A stretch of DNA of 64,000 nucleotides from Kiritimatiellia bacterium (lineage in GTDB: Bacteria > Verrucomicrobiota > Kiritimatiellia > RFP12 > UBA1067): positions 1-64,000 of the forward strand of contig JAILJX010000008.1 of NCBI GenBank assembly GCA_024694365.1, written 5' to 3'. Under the pieces are notes generated by a model. That model searched no databases. It saw only the letters and a list, made by a program, of their open reading frames with translations, and was not told where the DNA came from. Made by a program: the position numbers and the translations under genes. Shown piece after piece: positions 45,032-52,536 of the stretch (positions are counted from its first letter, which is position 1; the number at the start of each line of letters is the position of its first letter).

Positions 45032-45880
45032 ATGACAAACCAACCAACCAGGGAAACGGCGCTTTTCGCGCTGAACGGAGAGCTTTGCGTCAAATGCGGC
45101 GCATGCGTCAGAGACTGCGCCTTCAGGGCGCTGAAAACCGGGCCGGAGGGCTTCCCCGTCATGCCCGACGAGGCGAAATGCATGCACTGCCAGCATTGCT
45201 TCGCCATATGCCCCAAGGGCGCGATAACGTTCTCGGGCCACGAGGCGTCTGAGGCGGAGCCGGTGCGGTCGCTCGCCATCCCGAAGCCCGAGGAGGTGGA
45301 GAACTGGCTCAAGACGCGTCGCAGCATACGGCGCTATCGCGACGCCGATGTCGACAGGTCCGCCCTGGAGCGGATCCTCAAATCGCTGGGCAACGTCCCG
45401 ACAGGCTGCAACGCACGGGGGCTTACGTTCTCCTGCTATCCGGACCGCGCATCCATGAATGCGTTCCGCCATCGTTTCGTCGAGGCTCTTGAATCTCACC
45501 GCGACGGAGGCAAGCTGCTGCCGCGCTGGCTCGCCATTCCGGCGATCAAGCTCAGGAAAGGCGGAGAAGACATACTCTTCCGCGGAGCGACCGGGATGCT
45601 TGTCGTATCCTCCGACGAGCGCAACCCCGCAGTGACGACGCCGAAGGAGGACGTGATTCTCGCGCTGGCGTGTTTCGAGCTTCTCGCCGAGGCCAACGGC
45701 ATAGGCACTTGCTGGTGCGGTTTTCTCAACCTTGCCCAAGGCGAGGTTCCCGAGATATCCGACAAAGTGCTCGGTTTGAGGCGCGGAACGCCTTTCTATG
45801 CGATGCTCTTCGGTCTGCCGGCGGTCTCATACCCAAGGACGGTCGTGCGCGAGAGCGACGCGAAGGTGGAGTGGCGCTGA
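45032..45880 (+). CDS. Ferredoxin-nitroreductase fusion
   Basis: This 282-residue protein begins with a two-[4Fe-4S] ferredoxin domain (CVKCGACVRDC and CMHCQHCFAIC, residues about 18-60). A nitroreductase FMN domain follows (KTRRSIRRYRDADVD, GNVPTGCNARGLTFSC, GIGTCWCGF). Such fusions feed electrons from ferredoxin to the flavin in strict anaerobes and reduce nitro or quinone compounds, although natural substrates are mostly unknown. The start at 45032 fits the leaderless promoter. The frame is open upstream, but that region is promoter. Confidence 0.92.
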   Translation: MTNQPTRETALFALNGELCVKCGACVRDCAFRALKTGPEGFPVMPDEAKCMHCQHCFAICPKGAITFSGHEASEAEPVRSLAIPKPEEVENWLKTRRSIRRYRDADVDRSALERILKSLGNVPTGCNARGLTFSCYPDRASMNAFRHRFVEALESHRDGGKLLPRWLAIPAIKLRKGGEDILFRGATGMLVVSSDERNPAVTTPKEDVILALACFELLAEANGIGTCWCGFLNLAQGEVPEISDKVLGLRRGTPFYAMLFGLPAVSYPRTVVRESDAKVEWR

Positions 45881-45953
45881 AAAAAACTGTCAGATTCCGT
45901 CCCGACGGTCTCCTTACATACCGGGACATAATGCACAAAGAAAGGAATATGCC

Positions 45954-46385
45954 ATGAAAAAGGGTATCGTCGCATGTTTGATCGTCGCCGCCGGGCTCTC
46001 CGTCTTCGCGGGAACGAAAAAGGTCACCTATCGCGACGCGATGGGGCGTCAGCAAGGGTCGGCAACGACAGACAACTACGGAAAAACGACCTACCGCGAC
46101 GCGATGGGGCGTCAGCAAGGGTCGTCGAAGACCGACAGCTACGGCAAGACGACCTACCGCGACGCGATGGGGCGCCAGCAGGGGTCGTCGAAAACCGACA
46201 GCTACGGGAAAACAACCTATCGCGACTCGATGGGAAGGATAACCGGGACATCCAAGACCGATAATTACGGGAAAACCACTTATCGCGATGCACAAGGGCG
46301 AATTACCGGAACTTCGACGACCGACAGCTACGGGAAAACGACCTACCGCGACGCGCAAGGGCGTGTAGTCGGAAGCAAGAAATGA
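45954..46385 (+). CDS. Exported tandem-repeat protein
   Basis: This 143-residue protein has a signal peptide ending SVFA and then six 21-residue repeats of the form TYRDAxGRxxGxxxTDxYGKT filling the mature chain. Similar Tyr/Gly beta-hairpin repeats occur in surface or RHS-like proteins, but I cannot assign a family. The first three repeats share QQGS, while the later ones diverge to ITGT and VVGS. This suggests duplication from the 5' side. GAAAGGA precedes the ATG at good spacing. It is followed by the nrdD control region. Confidence 0.8.
   Translation: MKKGIVACLIVAAGLSVFAGTKKVTYRDAMGRQQGSATTDNYGKTTYRDAMGRQQGSSKTDSYGKTTYRDAMGRQQGSSKTDSYGKTTYRDSMGRITGTSKTDNYGKTTYRDAQGRITGTSTTDSYGKTTYRDAQGRVVGSKK
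46026..46385 (+). repeat. Six tandem 63-bp coding repeats
   Basis: Units start at 46026, 46089, 46152, 46215, 46278 and 46341, exactly 63 bp apart; the last is incomplete. Units 1-3 are nearly identical at DNA level, so copy number may vary between strains. Confidence 0.9.
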
Positions 46386-46433
46386 CACTGATTTTGACGA
46401 AATCTCCCACAACCGATTGTGCTTTATCGATTC

Positions 46434-46445
46434 GTTGTATACAAC
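46434..46445. promoter_or_regulatory. Perfect 12-bp palindrome upstream of nrdD
   Basis: GTTGTATACAAC is fully self-complementary. It lies 48 bases upstream of the proposed NrdR box and may be another operator. No regulator can be named. Confidence 0.35.
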
Positions 46446-46481
46446 CTGTAGATAAGATTTTATAACTTCCCTCTTGTCAGG

Positions 46482-46497
46482 GCACAATATTTAGTGT
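46482..46497. promoter_or_regulatory. NrdR box upstream of nrdD
   Basis: GCACAATATTTAGTGT matches 14 of 16 positions of the known NrdR consensus (ACACWATATATWGTGT). A weaker copy, CCACAACGGAAGGTGT, starts at 46514. The spacing of 32 bp is the usual three-turn spacing of paired NrdR boxes. A TATCAT -10-like hexamer (46497) overlaps the first box, as expected for repression. Confidence 0.65.
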
Positions 46498-46513
46498 ATC
46501 ATATTCGCGTTTT

Positions 46514-46529
46514 CCACAACGGAAGGTGT
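46514..46529. promoter_or_regulatory. Second, degenerate NrdR box
   Basis: CCACAACGGAAGGTGT keeps the CAC and GTGT arms of the consensus with a poor centre. Its start is exactly 32 bp from the first box. Confidence 0.45.
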
Positions 46530-46589
46530 TTCCTGCGTGGGAGACGCGATACTTTTACACTAAAACAAACAAAACAGCGAGAAAAAGGC

Positions 46590-48836
46590 ATGCAAAAAAT
46601 GAAACAGATGAAGATTATCAAGCGGTCGGGCGAGGAGAAGCCGTTTGATATCAGCAAGATTGCGAATGCGATTCGCAAGGCGAGCCAGGTTGTGGACATC
46701 AAGGATGCGCTTTCTGAAGGCCGCATCAACTTGATAGCGGAAGAAGTCGCCGGCGTCTGTGCAGGCCGCGACCGCGCGATGACGGTCGAAGAGATACAGG
46801 ATGTGGTGGAGTCCAAGATAATGGAGATGGGCTCGCACGAAATCGCGAAGAAGTACATCGTCTACCGCTACAAGAGGGCGTTGGCGCGAAAGGCGAACAC
46901 GACGGACGAGCAGATACTCTCGCTGATCGAGTGCAACAACGAGGACGTGAAGCAGGAGAACTCCAACAAGAACCCGACGATCAACTCCGTGCAGCGCGAC
47001 TACATGGCCGGCGAAGTCTCGAAGGACGTCTCGTCGCGTCTCCTTCTCCCGGCGGATGTCGTCCAGGCCCACAGGGACGGCGTGATTCATTTCCACGACA
47101 TGGACTATTTCGCCCAGCACATGCACAACTGCGACCTCGTCAACCTCGAGGACATGCTGCAGAACGGAACCGTCATCTCGGGGACGATGATAGAGCGGCC
47201 GCACTCCTTCTCCACCGCGTGCAACATCGCGACCCAGATCATCGCGCAGGTCGCCTCCAACCAGTACGGCGGGCAGTCGATCTCGCTTACCCATCTCGCG
47301 CCGTTCGTCGATGTCTCCCGCCAGGCGATCCGCAAAGAGCTTTCGGCCGAGCTTGCCGAAGCCGGGGTCGAGATGACGGGCGAAGCGTTCGACGCGGTTG
47401 TCGAAAGGCGCGTGAGGAAAGAGATCAAGAAGGGCGTGCAGACGATACAGTATCAGGTCGTGACGCTCATGACGACGAACGGGCAGGCGCCTTTCGTGAC
47501 GGTGTTCATGTATCTCGGGGAGGCGAGGAGCGACGCCGAGCGCAAGGATCTCGCCATGATCATCGAGGAGGTTCTCAACGAGCGCATCCTCGGGGTGAAG
47601 AACGAGCAGGGCGTCTACATAACGCCTGCGTTCCCGAAGCTCATCTACGTTCTCGAGGAGTCTAACGTGCGCGCGGGCTCGCCCTACTGGTACCTCACCG
47701 AGCTCGCCGCGCGCTGCACCGCAAAGCGCATGGTCCCCGACTACATCTCCGAGAAGAAGATGCGCGAGTACAAGCTCTCCACGGGCGAAGAGGCGGGGCA
47801 CGGCGACTGCTACACGTGCATGGGCTGCCGCTCGTTCCTCACGCCGGACCGTTCCGAAGGCGGTTACGGCAACGTCGCGCGGGCCAAGAACTACGAGCCC
47901 GGAAAGCCCAAGTTCTACGGCAGGTTCAACCAGGGCGTAGTGACGATCAACCTCGTCGACGTCGCGCTCTCGGCCCACGGCGACATGGCGAAGTTCTGGG
48001 ACATCTTCGAAGAGCGCTGCGAGCTCTGCCACAAGGCTCTCAGATGCCGCCACGAGAGGCTTCTCGGCACGACGTCCGACGCGGCGCCGATCCTCTGGCA
48101 GCACGGGGCGCTCGCTCGCCTCGACAAGGGCGAGAAGATCGACAAGCTCCTCTACGGCGGGTATTCCACGATTTCGCTCGGCTACGCCGGCCTTTGGGAG
48201 TGCGTCTACGCGCTCATCGGCAAGAAGCTCACCGAGCCCGAGGGCGAGAAGCTCGGCCTCGAGATAATGGAGAAGCTCAACTTCTACACCGGCAAGTGGA
48301 AAAAGGCGGAGAACATCGACTACTCGCTCTACGGCACGCCGCTCGAGTCGACGACCTACAAGTTCGCGAAGTGCCTGCAGAAGCGCTTCGGGACGATCAA
48401 GGGCGTGACGGACAAGAACTACATCACCAACTCCTACCACATCCACGTGACGGAGCCGATCGACGCGTTCTCGAAGCTCGCGCTCGAATCCAAATTCCAG
48501 AAGCTCTCGCCCGGCGGCGCGATCAGCTATGTGGAAGTGCCCAACATGCAGCAGAACATCCCCGCGGTGCTCTCCATCATGCAGTACATCTACGACCACA
48601 TCATGTACGCGGAGCTCAACACCAAGAGCGACTACTGCCAGGTATGCGGGTTCGACGGCGAGATACAGATCGTCAAGGACGAAGCCGGCAAGCTCATATG
48701 GAAGTGCCCCAAGTGCGGCAACGCCGACGAGTCCAAGCTGAACGTCGCGAGGCGCACGTGCGGGTATATCGGGTCGCAGTTCTGGAACCAGGGCCGCACC
48801 CAGGAGATCAAGGAGCGCGTGCTGCACGTGTCGTAA
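46590..48836 (+). CDS. nrdD: Anaerobic (class III) ribonucleoside-triphosphate reductase
   Basis: This protein of about 748 residues starts with an ATP-cone (IIKRSGEEKPFDISKIANAIRKAS). The class III catalytic domain follows (IHFHDMDYF, NCDLVNLEDML, GGQSISLTHLAPFVD). The C-terminus has two CxxC zinc ligands (CQVCGF and CPKCG) and the glycyl-radical loop RRTCGYIGSQFWNQGRTQEI. It reduces ribonucleotides to deoxyribonucleotides without oxygen, using a glycyl radical installed by NrdG. ATG 46590 is chosen because frames upstream run through the NrdR boxes; ATGs at 46599 and 46608 are alternatives. Confidence 0.96.
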   Translation: MQKMKQMKIIKRSGEEKPFDISKIANAIRKASQVVDIKDALSEGRINLIAEEVAGVCAGRDRAMTVEEIQDVVESKIMEMGSHEIAKKYIVYRYKRALARKANTTDEQILSLIECNNEDVKQENSNKNPTINSVQRDYMAGEVSKDVSSRLLLPADVVQAHRDGVIHFHDMDYFAQHMHNCDLVNLEDMLQNGTVISGTMIERPHSFSTACNIATQIIAQVASNQYGGQSISLTHLAPFVDVSRQAIRKELSAELAEAGVEMTGEAFDAVVERRVRKEIKKGVQTIQYQVVTLMTTNGQAPFVTVFMYLGEARSDAERKDLAMIIEEVLNERILGVKNEQGVYITPAFPKLIYVLEESNVRAGSPYWYLTELAARCTAKRMVPDYISEKKMREYKLSTGEEAGHGDCYTCMGCRSFLTPDRSEGGYGNVARAKNYEPGKPKFYGRFNQGVVTINLVDVALSAHGDMAKFWDIFEERCELCHKALRCRHERLLGTTSDAAPILWQHGALARLDKGEKIDKLLYGGYSTISLGYAGLWECVYALIGKKLTEPEGEKLGLEIMEKLNFYTGKWKKAENIDYSLYGTPLESTTYKFAKCLQKRFGTIKGVTDKNYITNSYHIHVTEPIDAFSKLALESKFQKLSPGGAISYVEVPNMQQNIPAVLSIMQYIYDHIMYAELNTKSDYCQVCGFDGEIQIVKDEAGKLIWKCPKCGNADESKLNVARRTCGYIGSQFWNQGRTQEIKERVLHVS

Positions 48837-48840
48837 GCGG

Positions 48841-49365
48841 GTGAACTACGCATCGATCCGCACTTGCGACATAGCGAACGGAGAGGGAGTCAGGGTCTCC
48901 CTCTTCGTTTCGGGCTGCACCCACAGGTGCAAGGGCTGCTTCAACGAGGAGGCCCAGAACTTCGCGTACGGCAAGCCGTTCACCGAAGAGGTCGAAAACG
49001 AAATCCTGGACGCTCTCGCGCCGAACCACATCGCGGGGCTTACGCTTCTCGGCGGGGAGCCCATGGAGCCCGACAACCAGCGCGGGCTCATAGGGTTTCT
49101 GAGGCGCTTCCGCGAGCGTTACGCGGGGAAGAAGACACTTTGGATATACACGGGGTGCGTCTACGAGATGGACCTCCTGCCGACCTCGGGTCCGGCGCTG
49201 GGTCCGGAAGTGTCCTCTCCCCACAAGCGCTGGCGCACGGAGTTCACCGACGAGATACTGGCGATGACGAACGTCCTTGTCGACGGACCTTTCGTCGAGT
49301 CTTTGAAGGATATTTCCCTTAGGTTCCGTGGAAGCTCCAACCAGCGGCTTCTGAAACTACATTGA
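48841..49365 (+). CDS. nrdG: Anaerobic RNR-activating radical SAM protein NrdG
   Basis: This 174-residue protein starts at GTG 48841, four bases after nrdD. The radical SAM triad is CTHRCKGC (CX3CX2C, residues about 26-33) preceded by VRVSLFVSGC. LTLLGGEPMEPDN is the SAM-binding GGEP motif, and the C-terminal block is VLVDGPFVESLKD. It cleaves SAM to place the glycyl radical on NrdD. The insertion LPTSGPALGPEVSSPHKRW (residues about 117-135) is longer than in most NrdG proteins. Confidence 0.95.
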   Translation: MNYASIRTCDIANGEGVRVSLFVSGCTHRCKGCFNEEAQNFAYGKPFTEEVENEILDALAPNHIAGLTLLGGEPMEPDNQRGLIGFLRRFRERYAGKKTLWIYTGCVYEMDLLPTSGPALGPEVSSPHKRWRTEFTDEILAMTNVLVDGPFVESLKDISLRFRGSSNQRLLKLH

Positions 49366-49378
49366 CCCCCTTTTGGGG
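49366..49378. promoter_or_regulatory. CCC-N4-GGG element upstream of the GH43 operon
   Basis: CCCCC-TTTT-GGGG starts directly after the nrdG stop. The core CCCTTTTGGG (49368-49377) is centred 35 bp upstream of the -10 centre. It could also act as a small hairpin ending nrdG, but the matching position before three other genes argues for an operator. Confidence 0.6.
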
Positions 49379-49401
49379 TATGTGACGGGAGCCGCGGATT
49401 T

Positions 49402-49410
49402 TGGTATAAT
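49402..49410 (+). promoter_or_regulatory. Extended -10 promoter, leaderless start
   Basis: TGG-TATAAT ends at 49410, so +1 is 49417, the A of the GH43 start codon. The -35 region reads GTGACG and is poor, consistent with activator dependence. Confidence 0.75.
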
Positions 49411-49416
49411 TGGCTC

Positions 49417-51915
49417 ATGAAGAACTTGAACACAATGTCCGCGGCGCTCGTCGCAGTTCTTTTCGCCGGCGAAGCGTCCGCCGCGATGGACGGCACCAAT
49501 CCGATCGTTAAAGACCGCTTCACGCCCGATCCGGCGGCAGTGGCGGACGGCGACTGGCTCTACGTCTTCACGGGCCATGACGATCCGCATGCGCGCGGAT
49601 ACAAGATGAAGGACTGGCAAGTCTTCGGGACGACCAACATGACGGATTGGGTCGATTTCGGAGCCGTCATGGACACTTCCGTCTTCAAGTGGGCGCGCCA
49701 GGGCGACAGGGCCTGGGCGTCGCAGGCGATAAAGCGCGGCGGAAAGTGGTACTGGTATGTCGCAGTGCAGCAGGCGGGGGGAGGGGATGCGATAGGCGTC
49801 GCCACGGCGGACGACATCAAGGGCCCCTGGACCGACGCCGCAGGAAAGCCGATGTGCACGGGCAGGGGGTTCATAGACCCTTCCGTCATGATCGACGATG
49901 ACGGCAAGGCGTGGCTCTTCTGGGGCAACTGCGGAGGAGATCCGGGCTGCTGGTACGGAGAGCTCAAGGACAACATGTTCGAGTTCGCCGACGGATACAG
50001 GCCGGTGCCAGGGCTTATGGACGAAAAGGCTTTCGGCAAGCCGATCAAAAAGGCGCGCGGCGCGGGGGCCTACAAGAAGATAGACAGCAATTTCGAGGAG
50101 GCGCCCTGGATCTACAAGGCGGGCGACACGTACTATCTCGAATACGCGGCGGGGGGAGTTCCGGAATACTGGGCGTATTCGACGGCGAAGTCGATACACG
50201 GTCCGTGGACATACGGCGGAAGAATCATGGACGAGGCCGAGAACACGGGGACGATCCACGGCGGAAGCGTGTTCTTCAAGGGCGAGTGGTACATGGTCTA
50301 CCACAACGCCATTCTCCCGGATGGAGCCGACTGCAGGAGGAGCTTCTGCATCGAGCGCTACGAGAGGAATGAAGACGGCTCCATCCCCTTCATCCACCAG
50401 ACGAAGGGGGGAGTCTCGAAAGCCGGAACTCTCGAGCCGACTCTCTGGGCCGACGTCCCCGACATCTCAATGTGCAGGAAGGGGAACAAATACTACATGG
50501 TTTCGACCACGATGCATTTCAATCCCGGAATGCCGGTAATGGTCTCGGAGGACCTTGCCGACTGGAAGATAGCGAGCTACTGCTACCCGACGATAGAGAA
50601 CCGTCCGAAGGACAGGCTGGAGAACGGGGAGAACGACTATCTTTTCGGAACGTGGGCGGCGTCGATAAGGTATTCGGAAGAGGATGACAGGTTATACGTG
50701 ACAGGCTTCAACAACAAGGTGGACTCCACCTACTTCTTCACCTGCAAGGATCCGGAGAAGGGCGATTGGGCGTTCCGCAGGCTCAGCCCGAAGCAGTACG
50801 ACGAGTCGCTCTGGGTAGAGAACGGGAGATTCTGGGTCTACGCGACAGTCCCCGGGAAGCCATACAAAGTCCGCCTAACCGAGATGAACAAGGATTTTTC
50901 GGGCTTTGTCGACGGCGGCAAGATAGTCTTGGGCAATGTTACCGACGTCTTCGGGGCGCGCGGAGGCTTGGGCGAGGGCACTCAGGTTTTCAAGCGCGGG
51001 GATTGGTACTACCTCGTCAACATCTGCTGGCCCAAACCCAAGTGCAGGACCGTGGTGGTGCACCGCTCCAAGAACATGGACGGCCCCTGGGAAGGGAAGG
51101 TCGTCTATCAGCACGAAGGCATCGCCCAGGGGTCGTTCATGGAGTCGGCCGAAGGAAAGTGGTTCGCATACCTCTTCGGAGACCGCGGAGCCGTTGGCCG
51201 CTGCCCTTATATGCTCCCCGTCGAATGGGAGGACGGCTGGCCGGTCGTTTCGAAAGTCAACATTCCGCGCAAGGCGGGGATTCCGGCGATAGTCGAGTCG
51301 GATGAATTCACGGGCGATGGGCTCAAGAGCGTCTGGCAGTGGAACCACAACCCTGCGGACGGGCTGTGGTCGCTCTCGTCGCGTCCGGGATGGCTCGTCC
51401 TTTCCACCGGCCGCACCGACGCGGATCTCTCCACGGCGCGCAACACCTTGACGCAGCGCACGTGGGGTCCCGCCTGCCGCGCAGTGACGAAGGTCGACGT
51501 GTCGTCCATGAAAGACGGCGACAAGGCGGGCCTCGCGCTTTTCCAGCGGGATTACGCTTCGCTGTCGGCGGTGAAGGAGGGCGAGAACTTCGCCGTCGTC
51601 CTGGAGGCGGCGAAAAAAGGCAAGGCCGCCGAACTCGCCAGGGCGCGCCTTCCCAAGGGCGTGCGCGAGGTGTGGCTGAAAGCGACTGGAGACTTCTCGC
51701 GTCTTCCCGGGGAGAGCTTCAAGGAGAATCCTCCGGGGGCTGACGAAGGGCGTTTCTTCTGGTCTGAAGACGGGAACGTGTGGCATCCTGTCGGCAGAAG
51801 CGTGAAACTCGTCTACACGATCCCGCATTTCACCGGATACCGCTTTGCGCTTTTCAACTACTCGACGAAGAATCCCGGCGGACACGCCGACTTCGATTTT
51901 CTGAGGCTTGACTGA
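49417..51915 (+). CDS. Exported tandem GH43 glycosidase with C-terminal beta-sandwich
   Basis: This 832-residue protein has a signal peptide ending ASA and two consecutive five-bladed GH43 propellers. The first (about 28-325) has RFTPDPAAVADGDWLYVFTGHDD, GFIDPSVMIDDDGKAWLFWG and FEEAPWIYKAG (catalytic Glu). The second (about 335-625) starts TLWADVPDISMCRKGNKYYMVSTT in the style of GH43 xylosidase/arabinofuranosidases. A C-terminal concanavalin-like GH43 accessory domain (about 630-832) follows. Two complete GH43 domains in one chain suggest attack on arabinoxylan- or arabinan-type side chains. The gene heads the operon that also encodes the two-component system. Confidence 0.87.
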   Translation: MKNLNTMSAALVAVLFAGEASAAMDGTNPIVKDRFTPDPAAVADGDWLYVFTGHDDPHARGYKMKDWQVFGTTNMTDWVDFGAVMDTSVFKWARQGDRAWASQAIKRGGKWYWYVAVQQAGGGDAIGVATADDIKGPWTDAAGKPMCTGRGFIDPSVMIDDDGKAWLFWGNCGGDPGCWYGELKDNMFEFADGYRPVPGLMDEKAFGKPIKKARGAGAYKKIDSNFEEAPWIYKAGDTYYLEYAAGGVPEYWAYSTAKSIHGPWTYGGRIMDEAENTGTIHGGSVFFKGEWYMVYHNAILPDGADCRRSFCIERYERNEDGSIPFIHQTKGGVSKAGTLEPTLWADVPDISMCRKGNKYYMVSTTMHFNPGMPVMVSEDLADWKIASYCYPTIENRPKDRLENGENDYLFGTWAASIRYSEEDDRLYVTGFNNKVDSTYFFTCKDPEKGDWAFRRLSPKQYDESLWVENGRFWVYATVPGKPYKVRLTEMNKDFSGFVDGGKIVLGNVTDVFGARGGLGEGTQVFKRGDWYYLVNICWPKPKCRTVVVHRSKNMDGPWEGKVVYQHEGIAQGSFMESAEGKWFAYLFGDRGAVGRCPYMLPVEWEDGWPVVSKVNIPRKAGIPAIVESDEFTGDGLKSVWQWNHNPADGLWSLSSRPGWLVLSTGRTDADLSTARNTLTQRTWGPACRAVTKVDVSSMKDGDKAGLALFQRDYASLSAVKEGENFAVVLEAAKKGKAAELARARLPKGVREVWLKATGDFSRLPGESFKENPPGADEGRFFWSEDGNVWHPVGRSVKLVYTIPHFTGYRFALFNYSTKNPGGHADFDFLRLD

Positions 51916-51933
51916 CTCCATGGAGGGGAGACG

Positions 51934-52536
51934 ATGCGCCAGGTAGTGATAGTCGACGATCATCCGATGGTGCGCGACGGAATCGCCGCGCTCCTTACGA
52001 GTTCGAGAAAATTCACTGTGGCGGCGACGCTCGGCGGAGGGGACGGGCTTATGGAGTTCTGCGCGCGGAACGGCTGCCCTGACGCTATCCTCATGGACAT
52101 CCGCATGCCCGGCAAGGACGGCTTCGCGGTCCTTTCGGAGCTGCTTGGCGCATATCCCGGAGCGCGCGTCCTGTTTCTCGCCGGCATGCCTCTCAGGGAG
52201 GAGGAGGCGCGCGCCAGGCGCGAAGGCGCAAAGGGGTATCTCCCGAAAAGCGTCAACCATCTGCGGCTCATCGAGGCGCTGGAGACGGTCATTGCCGACG
52301 ATTCCGCCTTCATACATGAAGCGTTCGTCCCTGCGCCCAGCGAACTTTCGGACCGCGAGATGGACGTTCTGCGCTATCTCGCCCTAGGCAAGGCCCGCGA
52401 GGAGATCGCGGTGATCCTCGGCATATCGTCCGAGACGGTGAAAGTGCACGTGAAGAAAATCCGCGAGAAGCTCGACTGCGCCAACGCCGCAGGAGCCGTA
52501 TCCCGCGCGTACGAACTGGGGATTCTCCGTCCGTGA
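51934..52536 (+). CDS. NarL/LuxR-type response regulator of the polysaccharide block
   Basis: This 200-residue regulator has an N-terminal receiver (VVIVDDHPMVRDG, phospho-acceptor Asp in LMDIRMPGKDG, Lys in YLPKS). A C-terminal GerE/LuxR helix-turn-helix follows (LSDREMDVLRYLALGKAREEIAVILGISSETVKVHV). Such regulators bind inverted repeats as dimers. It is preceded by GGAGGGG, lies 18 bases after GH43 and overlaps the kinase gene. It is the natural candidate to bind the CCC-N4-GGG elements at 23553, 49368, 54400 and 56474, but this is inference. Confidence 0.92.
   Translation: MRQVVIVDDHPMVRDGIAALLTSSRKFTVAATLGGGDGLMEFCARNGCPDAILMDIRMPGKDGFAVLSELLGAYPGARVLFLAGMPLREEEARARREGAKGYLPKSVNHLRLIEALETVIADDSAFIHEAFVPAPSELSDREMDVLRYLALGKAREEIAVILGISSETVKVHVKKIREKLDCANAAGAVSRAYELGILRP

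Noticed and set aside
46026-46385. Possible CRISPR or minisatellite outside a gene
   Set aside because: The 63-bp units are in frame throughout a gene with a signal peptide and good ribosome binding site; they are coding repeats.
46560-48827. 755-residue minus-strand frame
   Set aside because: It is antisense to nrdD and has shadow-type composition without recognisable features.
49366-49380. Terminator hairpin of nrdG
   Set aside because: The 4-bp stem with TTTT as loop lacks a trailing T-run, and the same palindrome recurs at a fixed promoter distance elsewhere. An operator is the better reading, though a dual role is not excluded.
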